Source: an uncultured Actinomycetes bacterium (GTDB taxonomy: Bacteria; Actinomycetota; Acidimicrobiia; Acidimicrobiales; Microtrichaceae). Taken from it: 7,501 bases of DNA. Every line of letters starts with the position of its first letter. Position 1 is the stretch's first letter. The notes below the pieces were generated by a model, which saw only the letters and a list, made by a program, of their open reading frames with translations, was not told where the DNA came from and did not search any database. This document shows positions 1 to 5,698 of the stretch, one piece after another. Both the position numbers and the translations under genes were made by a program. The DNA lies in assembly GCA_903953195.1 (NCBI GenBank), contig CAJBIS010000251.1:1-7501 (forward strand), given 5' to 3'.

Positions 1-324
1 GCCACCGGCGGACGACTCCCCCTCGGACTCCGATGCGCGCAGCCCACTGACGACGTTCGAGCAGCGGTCGGGTACCTCGGCGAGCGCGCCCACCTCGGCG
101 GCCTCGGCCTGGGCCTCGGGCGCCGAGGCCGAGAGCTTCGGGGAGTCCTCGCTCCAGGTGAACCAGTTGACGGCGGTTGCACCGGCGAACACGAGGCAGA
201 TGCCGACCGCGGTGATGCCGACCTCGGCGCCCTTGAAGGGGAGGCGCTTGCCGAAGAGGAGGATCAGCACGAACGAGAGCGCCATCAGGGCGGGCATGAT
301 CCAGACGTGGGTGAAGAACCACAT
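1..324 (-). CDS. nuoL: NADH-quinone oxidoreductase subunit L, N-terminal part (cut by window edge)
   Basis: NuoL is the distal antiporter-like proton-pumping subunit of the complex I membrane arm. Only the first 108 codons are in the window; the frame is open to base 1. The ATG at 322-324 lies 9 bases after the nuoK stop. The protein begins MWFFTHVWIMPALMA and shows two hydrophobic segments, about residues 6-24 and 35-53, separated by a short basic turn (GKRLPFKG). This matches the first two helices of NuoL. From about residue 58 to the window edge there is a hydrophilic Ala/Glu/Ser-rich stretch with one Cys (residue 88). It is much longer than the external loop I recall at this place in Escherichia coli NuoL. 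The assignment rests on gene order (after nuoK) and the N-terminal pattern; the conserved antiporter Lys and Glu residues lie outside the window. NuoM or another antiporter-like subunit is less likely at this position. Confidence 0.85.
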   Translation of the reverse strand, partial: MWFFTHVWIMPALMALSFVLILLFGKRLPFKGAEVGITAVGICLVFAGATAVNWFTWSEDSPKLSASAPEAQAEAAEVGALAEVPDRCSNVVSGLRASESEGESSAGG

Positions 325-333
325 GGTCGCGAC

Positions 334-630
334 TCAGCCCTTCAGCTCGTCGAGCCGGTCGATGTCCACCGACCGTCGGTTCCGATAGATGAGCAGCACG
401 ATGGCCAGACCGACACCCACCTCGGCGGCGGCGACGGCGATCACGAACAGTGCGAAGACCTGACCGCTCAGCCCCCAGAAGGTGCTGAAGGCGATCAGGT
501 TGATGTTCACGGCGTTGAGGATGAGCTCGACCGACATGAGCACGAGCACGCCGTTCTTGCGGACGATCACGCCGTAGACGCCGACCGAGAAGAGCACGGC
601 GGCGAGCAGCAGGAACTGGTTCAACAACAT
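334..630 (-). CDS. nuoK: NADH-quinone oxidoreductase subunit K
   Basis: Small three-helix subunit of the complex I membrane arm (MrpC-like), carrying part of the central charged axis used in proton translocation. It has 98 residues, the usual length (about 100). Helices lie at about 5-23, 28-48 and 58-81. The two membrane glutamates essential in E. coli are present as Glu35 (in SVELILNAVN) and Glu70 (in AAAEVGVGLAI). The short C-terminal tail is charged. The ATG at 628-630 is preceded by a strong Shine-Dalgarno GGAGGG (complement of 637-642) with 6-base spacing that sits inside the end of nuoJ; only one base separates the nuoJ stop from this start. nuoL follows after 9 bases. I see nothing unusual in the protein. 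Confidence 0.97.
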   Translation of the reverse strand: MLLNQFLLLAAVLFSVGVYGVIVRKNGVLVLMSVELILNAVNINLIAFSTFWGLSGQVFALFVIAVAAAEVGVGLAIVLLIYRNRRSVDIDRLDELKG

Positions 631-631
631 G

Positions 632-1201
632 TCAGTCCCTCCTCGCCAGCACGATCGCCCCGACGAGGGCTCCGGTCAGGAGCACCGAGATCACCTCGAA
701 CGGGATCAGGTAGTCGCTGAAGATCGTGTTGGCCAGCGCCTGGGTCCGACCGTTCCCCGAGCCCGAGACGACGCCCTCGATCCGCGGGGGCAGTTCGTAG
801 GCGGCGAAGTCGAGACGGTCGGTCCCCCACGTCCGGGCGACGGCGTACCCGATGACACCGAGGAGCAGGACGCCGACCACCGCGCCGAGGATCCGCTGCG
901 AGTTGTCGAGATCGTCGGACTCGCCGAGCGGCGCGCGGGTGAGCATGATGCCGAACAGGAACAGCACGACGATGGCGCCGATGTAGACGAGCAGCTGCGT
1001 CATCGCGAGGAACTCGGCCTGGAGGATCAGGTAGACGACGGCGTTGCCGCCGAGGACCACGACCAGCCACAGCGCGGCGTGGACGACGTTGCGGGTGGTG
1101 ACGACGCGGATCGCGGCGACGACCATCAGGACCGCCAGGATCCCGAAGGCCACGTTGGCCGGGACGTCGAAGGTGGTCTCCGCAGCGAACAGGGCGCTCA
1201 T
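632..1201 (-). CDS. nuoJ: NADH-quinone oxidoreductase subunit J
   Basis: Membrane subunit of complex I beside NuoK and NuoA. Its third helix normally carries the pi-bulge that changes shape during turnover. It has 189 residues with about five hydrophobic segments. The family core is clear: LQAEFLAMTQLLVYIGAIVV followed by LFLFGIML, where the usual wording is VLFLFVIMLL, so one bulky Val is Gly here. The conserved Glu in the QAEFLA segment is kept. A loop after helix 4 (about residues 130-155) is polar, then a last helix ends in ARRD. The ATG at 1199-1201 overlaps the nuoI stop as ATGA, with AGAAGG (complement of 1209-1214) upstream. A longer upstream reading in the same frame (to 1396) only shadows nuoI and does not resemble the family, so the ATGA start is preferred. 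Confidence 0.95.
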   Translation of the reverse strand: MSALFAAETTFDVPANVAFGILAVLMVVAAIRVVTTRNVVHAALWLVVVLGGNAVVYLILQAEFLAMTQLLVYIGAIVVLFLFGIMLTRAPLGESDDLDNSQRILGAVVGVLLLGVIGYAVARTWGTDRLDFAAYELPPRIEGVVSGSGNGRTQALANTIFSDYLIPFEVISVLLTGALVGAIVLARRD

Positions 1202-1755
1202 CGAGGCACCTTCTTCACCTTGACCTCGGAACCCGACTCGAGCTGCTCGAAATCGGGCACGGTCTCGAACCACTCGCCGAGCCGGCTCTTGTCGTGCAGC
1301 AGGTCGGCGATCCGCACCTCGGAGTACTCGTACTCGGGGCTCCAGAACAGCGCCTCGAAGGGGCAGACCTCGACGCAGATCCCGCAGTACATGCACAGCG
1401 AGTAGTCGATGTCGAAGCGGTCGAGGGCGTTGACCTGACGGGGCTTGCCGCCTTCACGACGCGGCGGGGCGAGGGTCTTGTGCGCCTCGATGTAGATGCA
1501 CCAGTCCGGGCACTCGCGTGCGCACAACATGCACGACGTGCAGTTGTCCTCCTTGAGCGAGATGACGCCGCGCGCTCGAGGAGCCGGCTCCTCCTTCTCG
1601 TGCGGGTACTGCACGGTGGCCGCACCCTTCGACGGCGCCGGCGGGCGCAGCATGCCGTCGGGGAACATCGTCTCCTTGGCGGTGCGCAGCGTCACGCCCA
1701 GTCCCTTGAGCATGCCGGGGACCTTCGGCTTGGGGATCGACGGCTTGTCAGGCAT
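1198..1755 (-). CDS. nuoI: NADH-quinone oxidoreductase subunit I (two [4Fe-4S] ferredoxin-type)
   Basis: Connecting Fe-S subunit of the complex I peripheral arm (clusters N6a/N6b), passing electrons toward NuoB. It has 185 residues. Two complete [4Fe-4S] motifs are visible: Cys72-x2-Cys75-x2-Cys78-x3-Cys82-Pro, and Cys121-x2-Cys124-x2-Cys127-x3-Cys131-Pro. An extra Cys86 follows the first motif (ECPDWCIYIE). The segment between the motifs (about 90-112) is Pro/Arg-rich. The wording CTSC...ECPDWCIYI and CMYCGICVEVCPFEALFW resembles, from memory, the NuoI of second nuo clusters in actinobacteria more than the standard NuoI. The N-terminus is short and basic, and the C-terminal tail is rich in Glu and Lys. 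The ATG at 1753-1755 shares its last-read base with the nuoH stop (TGATG), with AAGGTGG (complement of 1763-1769) 7 bases upstream; a longer start at 1824 would overlap nuoH and is rejected. Confidence 0.95.
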   Translation of the reverse strand: MPDKPSIPKPKVPGMLKGLGVTLRTAKETMFPDGMLRPPAPSKGAATVQYPHEKEEPAPRARGVISLKEDNCTSCMLCARECPDWCIYIEAHKTLAPPRREGGKPRQVNALDRFDIDYSLCMYCGICVEVCPFEALFWSPEYEYSEVRIADLLHDKSRLGEWFETVPDFEQLESGSEVKVKKVPR

Positions 1756-2795
1756 CAGAACGCCACCTTGAACACGGCGGTCAGGAGGATGTTGGCGAGC
1801 GCGATCGGGATGAGCACCTTCCACGCGAGTCGCTGCAGCTGATCCTCACGGAACCGCGGGAACGAGAACCGGGTCCAGAACACGACACCGACGAGCAGCA
1901 CCGCCTTGGTGGCGATCATGATCGGACCGACGACGTTCATCACGCCGTCCGACAGGCCCCAGCTGGCCGGCAGCGCCCAGCCACCCAGGAACAGCGTGGA
2001 GGCCACGGCGGCGAAGGCCACCGCCGTTGCGAACTCCGAGATGAAGTACACGAGGAACCGGATGCCCGAGTACTCGACCTGGTAGCCGGCGACGAGCTCG
2101 GACTCGGCGATCGGCATGTCGAACGGGGTCTGGGTGAGTTCGGCCTGCACCGCGATCATGAACACGGCGAAGGCGACGAACTGCGTGAGGATGAAGGGGT
2201 TGCCGATCCCGGTGAACCCGAAGATGGCGCCGTTGCTCTGCGCCAGGACGATGTCCTGCAGGTTGAGGCTGCCGGCGGCGATCACGACGCCGAGGACCGC
2301 GAGGACCATCGGGAGTTCGTAGGCGATGAGCTGGCCGCCGGCTCGCAGGGCCCCCATGAGGGCGTACTTGTTGGCGGAGGCCCAGCCGGCCATGAGGATG
2401 CCGAGCACCGACAGCGACGACACGGCGAGCACGTAGTAGATGCCCGTTCCCAGGTTGGCGATCACCAGATCCGGTCCGGCGGGGATCACCACGAACATGA
2501 GGAACGTCGAGCTGAGGACGACGGCCGGGGCCAGCCCGAAGATCGTCCGGTCGCTGTCCTCGGTGTGGATGTCCTCCTTCTGCAACCACTTGCCGACCTC
2601 GGCGAGCAACTGCAGCGAACCGTACGGACCCGCTTCCATGGGCCCGAGTCGGCTCTGCATGAACGAGACGAACTTGAACAGGTAGAGGTAGACGACGCCG
2701 CCGGTCAACAGCAGCACCGCGACCAGACCGGCGAGGACCCGGACGAGGGTCGACTGCCAGTACGCGAGTTCCACACCGAGGAGGGCCCGGGTCAT
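1755..2795 (-). CDS. nuoH: NADH-quinone oxidoreductase subunit H, divergent at quinone-site residues
   Basis: NuoH joins the membrane and peripheral arms, forms most of the quinone tunnel and starts the proton (E) channel. It has 346 residues and about eight membrane helices. Clear family landmarks are LQLLAEVGKWLQKEDI (61-76), GWASANKYALMGALRA (137-152), YELP (159-162), PFDMPIAESELVAGYQVEYSG (224-244, split here as PFDMPIAESE and LVAGYQVEYSG), FISEF and RFREDQLQRLAWKVLIP near the end. Several near-invariant positions differ from E. coli, Mycobacterium and human ND1 as I recall them. The ERK/ERR triplet reads LFK (39-41), GPNRVG reads GPMEAG (51-56), the Arg before PFD is Gln222, and the first Glu of PEAE is Ile229. 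The ATG at 2793-2795 overlaps the nuoD stop as ATGA, with GGGAGA (complement of 2805-2810) upstream. An upstream start at 2876 would only shadow nuoD. Confidence 0.95.
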   Translation of the reverse strand: MTRALLGVELAYWQSTLVRVLAGLVAVLLLTGGVVYLYLFKFVSFMQSRLGPMEAGPYGSLQLLAEVGKWLQKEDIHTEDSDRTIFGLAPAVVLSSTFLMFVVIPAGPDLVIANLGTGIYYVLAVSSLSVLGILMAGWASANKYALMGALRAGGQLIAYELPMVLAVLGVVIAAGSLNLQDIVLAQSNGAIFGFTGIGNPFILTQFVAFAVFMIAVQAELTQTPFDMPIAESELVAGYQVEYSGIRFLVYFISEFATAVAFAAVASTLFLGGWALPASWGLSDGVMNVVGPIMIATKAVLLVGVVFWTRFSFPRFREDQLQRLAWKVLIPIALANILLTAVFKVAF

Positions 2796-3964
2796 CGGTC
2801 GATGTCTCCCAGGATGAAGTAGAGCGATGCCAGGATCGTCACGATGTCCGGAACGTAGACACCGCGGAGCAGCCACGGGGTGATGGAGACGTTGTTGAAG
2901 CTGGCGGAACGGATCTTCAGCCGGAACGGCGTGAGATCGCCCTGCGAGACGACGTAGTAGCCCATCTCACCGAGCGGGTTCTCGGTCGAGATCCAGGCCT
3001 CACCCGCCGGGACCTTGATGATGCGCGGCACCTTGGCCATGATCGGCCCGCTCGGCACACCGTCGGCGAGCTGGTCGATGATGCTCGCGGCCTCACGGAC
3101 CTCCTGCAGGCGCACCCAGAAGCGGGCGAACGAGTCACCGTCCGGGTGCGTCCAGACCTTCCAGTCGACCTCGGGGTACGCCAGGCCGATGCAGTTGTCA
3201 CGGCGCAGGTCCCAGTCGATGCCCGAGGCGCGGGCGTTCGCCCCCGACAGGCCGTACTGCATGGCGACATCGGGTGGGATCACGCCGATACCCCGGGTCC
3301 GCTCCTGGAACACCTCGGACCCCATGAGCAGGTCATCGATCTCGTCGCAGAAGGTGCGGACCTTGTCCATGACCCGCTTGGTGTCCTCGAGCCAGCCCTT
3401 GGGCAGGTCGTCCTTGAGTCCACCGATGCGGTCGAAGTTGGGGTGGAAGCGTCCGCCGGTGACGCGCTCGATCTGGTCGAGCACGAACTCACGATCGCGG
3501 AAGGCGAAGAAGACCGGGGTGATGGCACCGAGCTGCACGCCCATGTCACCGAGGAACAGGATGAGGTTCGCGATCCGCGACATCTCGAAGAGGATCGTGC
3601 GGATCCACGTGGCGCGGGGCGGGGCCTCGACGCCCATGAGCCGCTCGGCAGCGAGGATGAAGGGCACCTCGTTGGCGAAGCTGCCGAGCCAGTCGATCCG
3701 GTTCACCACCGTGGTGACCTGCGCGTAGGTGCGGACCTCGGTGATCTTCTCGTAGCCGCGGTGCATGTAGCCGGCGATCGGCTCGGCGGCGATCACCTGC
3801 TCGCCGTCGAGGCGGGCCACGATCCGGAGCGTCCCGTGGGTCGCCGGATGCTGCGGACCGATGTTGAGCGTCATGCCCTCGGTCTCGAGCTCGACGTTCA
3901 CCCGGGCGTCAGCGGCACGAGCGGCGATGTACTGGAGCTTCTGACGATCCGTCACGGCGGTCAC
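2792..3964 (-). CDS. nuoD: NADH-quinone oxidoreductase subunit D, quinone-site Tyr replaced by Trp
   Basis: The 49-kDa-type subunit of the complex I peripheral arm. With NuoB it forms the quinone-reduction site next to cluster N2. It has 390 residues from a GTG start. The family opening MTLNIGPQHPATHGTLR is at 31-47, including the quinone-site His43 (His38 in Thermus). YMHRGYEKI (66-74) and TYAQ (79-82) follow. In the next block, NRIDW (88-92) has Trp92 where Thermus and E. coli have the headgroup-binding Tyr; spacing to TY(x)Q is identical, so the alignment is gap-free here. Leu134 replaces the His of the usual SHL motif. RFHPNFDRIGG, RASGIDWDLRR and the C-terminal GDIDR fit the family. GTG at 3962-3964 overlaps the nuoC stop (GTGA), and AGGAGG lies 7 bases upstream. 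From memory, NuoD of the second Streptomyces nuo cluster reads similarly. Confidence 0.95.
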   Translation of the reverse strand: MTAVTDRQKLQYIAARAADARVNVELETEGMTLNIGPQHPATHGTLRIVARLDGEQVIAAEPIAGYMHRGYEKITEVRTYAQVTTVVNRIDWLGSFANEVPFILAAERLMGVEAPPRATWIRTILFEMSRIANLILFLGDMGVQLGAITPVFFAFRDREFVLDQIERVTGGRFHPNFDRIGGLKDDLPKGWLEDTKRVMDKVRTFCDEIDDLLMGSEVFQERTRGIGVIPPDVAMQYGLSGANARASGIDWDLRRDNCIGLAYPEVDWKVWTHPDGDSFARFWVRLQEVREAASIIDQLADGVPSGPIMAKVPRIIKVPAGEAWISTENPLGEMGYYVVSQGDLTPFRLKIRSASFNNVSITPWLLRGVYVPDIVTILASLYFILGDIDR

Positions 3965-4683
3965 GACGCGGCCTCCTCGTCGGACGACTCGGCCGGCGAG
4001 TCGTCGCCGGGCATCGGCTCGACGTCGACGATGCCGGGCCACGGCTTCACCATGCGGGCCAGCAGGGGGAAGTCCTTGCGGAGCGGATGGCCCTCGAAGT
4101 CGGAGGGCAGGTACATGTTGCGCAGTCCGGGATGCCCGGTGAACGTCACGCCGAACATCTCCCACGCCTCACGCTCGTGCCAGTCGGCACCCGCGTAGAC
4201 CGGCACCCACGAGTCGATCGTCAGATCGTCCGGCACGTCGGCCTTCAGCGTCACACCCCAGTACTCGCCGGGGCGGCCGACGCTGGCGACCCGTCCGAAC
4301 ACCTGGAAGCGGGTGTCGCCTCCGGTGACGCCGTGCTGCATCTCGGCGGCGTTCACCGCCGCCTCATCGCCAGCGCGCCGCGCCAGTTCGAGGTCGACCG
4401 CGGAGTCCATCGAGCGCCCGAACGGCGACGGCAGCCAGTCGATCACCGACACGAACGCGAAGTAGCGGGCACCGAGCTGGTGACGGGCCGTCTCGGCGGC
4501 GGCACGCCAGGCGTCGGGGCGGACGCGGATCCAGGTGTCGAGACCGGGCTGGATCTCGGTGGCCACGACCGCGTCGCCGAGCGCATCCCGGAACCTGGCG
4601 ACGATGCCCTCACGGGCCTCGTCGACCTCGGGGACATCGTCGACCGCGCCCTCAGTGGTGTCGGTGCTGGTGTCGTCAGCCAT
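3961..4683 (-). CDS. nuoC: NADH-quinone oxidoreductase subunit C
   Basis: The 30-kDa-type subunit of the complex I peripheral arm, a scaffold packed against NuoD. It has 240 residues. The family signature is complete at about 168-207: WHEREAWEMFGVTF, GHPGLRNMYLPSDF and GHPLRKDFPL. The start of the conserved fold (about 27-85) includes the FAFVSVIDWLP segment. Two features stand out. A polar, Ala-rich insert of roughly 39 residues (86-124) interrupts the strand pair before RFQVFGRV. Both ends are strongly acidic (about residues 1-26, and the last 15). NuoC is separate from NuoD, not fused as in E. coli. The ATG at 4681-4683 lies 3 bases after the nuoB stop, with GGAG (complement of 4690-4693) six bases upstream. 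Its stop overlaps the nuoD GTG. Confidence 0.95.
   Translation of the reverse strand: MADDTSTDTTEGAVDDVPEVDEAREGIVARFRDALGDAVVATEIQPGLDTWIRVRPDAWRAAAETARHQLGARYFAFVSVIDWLPSPFGRSMDSAVDLELARRAGDEAAVNAAEMQHGVTGGDTRFQVFGRVASVGRPGEYWGVTLKADVPDDLTIDSWVPVYAGADWHEREAWEMFGVTFTGHPGLRNMYLPSDFEGHPLRKDFPLLARMVKPWPGIVDVEPMPGDDSPAESSDEEAAS
3972..3977 (-). promoter_or_regulatory. Shine-Dalgarno site deciding the nuoD GTG start
   Basis: Read on the minus strand this is AGGAGG, a full Shine-Dalgarno core lying inside the nuoC 3' end, 7 bases before the GTG at 3964-3962. It fixes the nuoD start at that GTG, which overlaps the nuoC stop as GTGA. Longer in-frame starts (for example at 4165) would run about 200 bases into nuoC. 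Confidence 0.8.
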
Positions 4684-4686
4684 CGA

Positions 4687-5193
4687 TCACTCCACCACGA
4701 TCGCTTCGCCGGTCCAGCGGGCGGCCATGTCCTCGTTCTGGATGCGTTCCTGCAACAGGACCACGCCCTCGAGCAGCGCCTCGGGGCGGGGCGGACAGCC
4801 CGGGACGTACACGTCGACCGGGATGATCTGATCGACACCCTTGGTCACGGAGTAGCTGTCCCAGTACGGGCCGCCGCAGTTGGCGCAGGATCCCATCGAG
4901 ATCACGTACTTCGGGTCGGGCATCTGCTCGTAGAGTCGCAGGATCGCCGGGGCCATCTTGTCGGTGACCGTTCCCGAGATCACCACCAGGTCCGCCTGCC
5001 GCGGACTCGCCGGCAGCGGGATGACACCGAGCCGCATCACGTCGTAGCGGGGCGAGCCGAAGGCTGCACCCATCTCGATGGCGCAGCACGCGAGGCCCCA
5101 CTGGTACACCCAGAGGGAGTACTTGCGGGACAGGTTCAGGAGCTTGGTCAGCGGCTTGGGGATCTTGCCGCTCTCGACGAGACCTAGGCCCAC
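4687..5193 (-). CDS. nuoB: NADH-quinone oxidoreductase subunit B (cluster N2)
   Basis: NuoB (PSST type) carries [4Fe-4S] cluster N2, the immediate electron donor to quinone. It has 168 residues from a GTG start at 5191-5193, inside the last codons of nuoA (10-base overlap). AAGGGGG is 7 bases upstream, and the resulting N-terminus (M)GLGLVESG resembles the MGL start of actinobacterial NuoB. The N2 ligands are present: the tandem Cys36-Cys37 in GLACCAIEM, Cys103 in SMGSCANCGG and Cys133 in VPGCPPRPEALL. Cys106 is an additional cysteine three residues after a ligand, where many homologues have Ser or another residue. SPRQADLVVISGTVTDKMAP (63-82) and PVDVYVPGCPPRPEALLEG fit the family closely. 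The open frame continues upstream to 5598, but that part is out of frame across nuoA and is not protein-like. Confidence 0.95.
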   Translation of the reverse strand: MGLGLVESGKIPKPLTKLLNLSRKYSLWVYQWGLACCAIEMGAAFGSPRYDVMRLGVIPLPASPRQADLVVISGTVTDKMAPAILRLYEQMPDPKYVISMGSCANCGGPYWDSYSVTKGVDQIIPVDVYVPGCPPRPEALLEGVVLLQERIQNEDMAARWTGEAIVVE

Positions 5194-5561
5194 TTGAGGA
5201 CCCCCTTGCGCCAGGCGTAGATGAGGCCGAGCAGCAGCACGAAGATGAAGACGAACATCTCGATCAACCCGAACAGGCCGAAGGCCTCGAGCTGCGTGGC
5301 CCACGGGAAGATGAACACGGCCTCGACGTCGAACATCACGAAGAGCAGGGCGAAGATGTAGTAGCGGACCTGCGACTGCGACCACATGCTGCCGACCGGG
5401 TCCACGCCGGACTCGTACGCGATGTACTTCTGTTCCTGGCGACGGTCGGGTCGCAGCAACCAGGCGATGAACAGCAACAGCCCCACGAGGATGAACCCGA
5501 GGGATCCGAAGATCCCGACCGTGAGATAGTCGCGGAGGAAGTCGCTCAGCGGGTTGGACAT
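5184..5561 (-). CDS. nuoA: NADH-quinone oxidoreductase subunit A
   Basis: Small three-helix subunit of complex I whose loop lies over the quinone-tunnel entrance near NuoB, D and H. It has 125 residues, within the usual range (about 120-147). Helices lie at about 16-36, 68-88 and 96-116. The diagnostic loop and second helix read YESGVDPVG (about 49-57), then QSQVRYYIFALLFVMFDVEA, followed by FIFPWA. The usual loop Cys (YECG) is Ser here, which is also common in the family. It is the first gene of the operon. Its ATG (5559-5561) has only CGGCGGCG in front and no clear Shine-Dalgarno, which agrees with the leaderless promoter proposed just upstream. Its 3' end contains the nuoB start and ribosome-binding site. 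Confidence 0.96.
   Translation of the reverse strand: MSNPLSDFLRDYLTVGIFGSLGFILVGLLLFIAWLLRPDRRQEQKYIAYESGVDPVGSMWSQSQVRYYIFALLFVMFDVEAVFIFPWATQLEAFGLFGLIEMFVFIFVLLLGLIYAWRKGVLKWA
5201..5207 (-). promoter_or_regulatory. Shine-Dalgarno site deciding the nuoB GTG start
   Basis: The minus strand reads AAGGGGG, 7 bases before the GTG at 5193-5191 and within the last codons of nuoA. It supports the 10-base nuoA/nuoB overlap and a 168-residue NuoB. No ATG is available near the expected N-terminus. Confidence 0.7.
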
Positions 5562-5569
5562 CGCCGCCG

Positions 5570-5598
5570 AGACTACTCAGGCCGCTGGTGACCACCAA
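5570..5598 (-). promoter_or_regulatory. Candidate promoter of the nuo operon (leaderless nuoA)
   Basis: On the minus strand, TTGGTG (complement of 5593-5598) and TAGTCT (complement of 5570-5575) are separated by exactly 17 bases. The -10 fits the TANNNT pattern and the -35 keeps the TTG. The nuoA ATG begins 8 bases after the -10, so a start site at the usual distance would fall on or just before the ATG, giving a leaderless or nearly leaderless mRNA. An inverted repeat, TGGTG-AC-CACCA on the plus strand (5586-5597), overlaps the -35 and could be an operator, but its 5-base arms may be chance. This is inference from sequence pattern only. Confidence 0.4.
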
Positions 5599-5692
5599 AG
5601 TTCTCCGAGCGATTCCGTTTCCGGCCTCGGCGCGACGCCACTCCCACCGATGCCTCGATCCAACTGGTCGTCGGGCCGGACGCCGTGACCGC

Positions 5693-5698
5693 TACATT
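5693..5698 (+). promoter_or_regulatory. Candidate -10 element of the glycosyltransferase gene
   Basis: TACATT fits the TANNNT pattern of actinobacterial -10 boxes. Six bases (GGACCG) separate it from the ATG at 5705, so transcription would start at the ATG and give a leaderless message. No convincing -35 is present at 16-18 bases upstream. Alternatively the GGA could act as a weak Shine-Dalgarno on a longer transcript. Confidence 0.35.

Noticed and set aside
629..1405. Plus-strand open frame (258 codons) opposite nuoJ and nuoI
   Set aside because: Low-complexity Asp/Glu/Arg/His-rich shadow of well-supported nuo genes on the other strand.
3965..4165. N-terminal extension of NuoD to an upstream start at 4165
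   Set aside because: It would overlap nuoC by about 200 bases, encodes an Arg-rich non-family sequence, and a GTG with AGGAGG at the nuoC stop gives the expected protein.
3146..4198. Long plus-strand open frame (350 codons) opposite nuoD and nuoC
   Set aside because: It is antisense to two certain genes, rich in Asp/Gly/His/Val typical of high-GC shadow frames, with no recognisable domain or ribosome-binding site.
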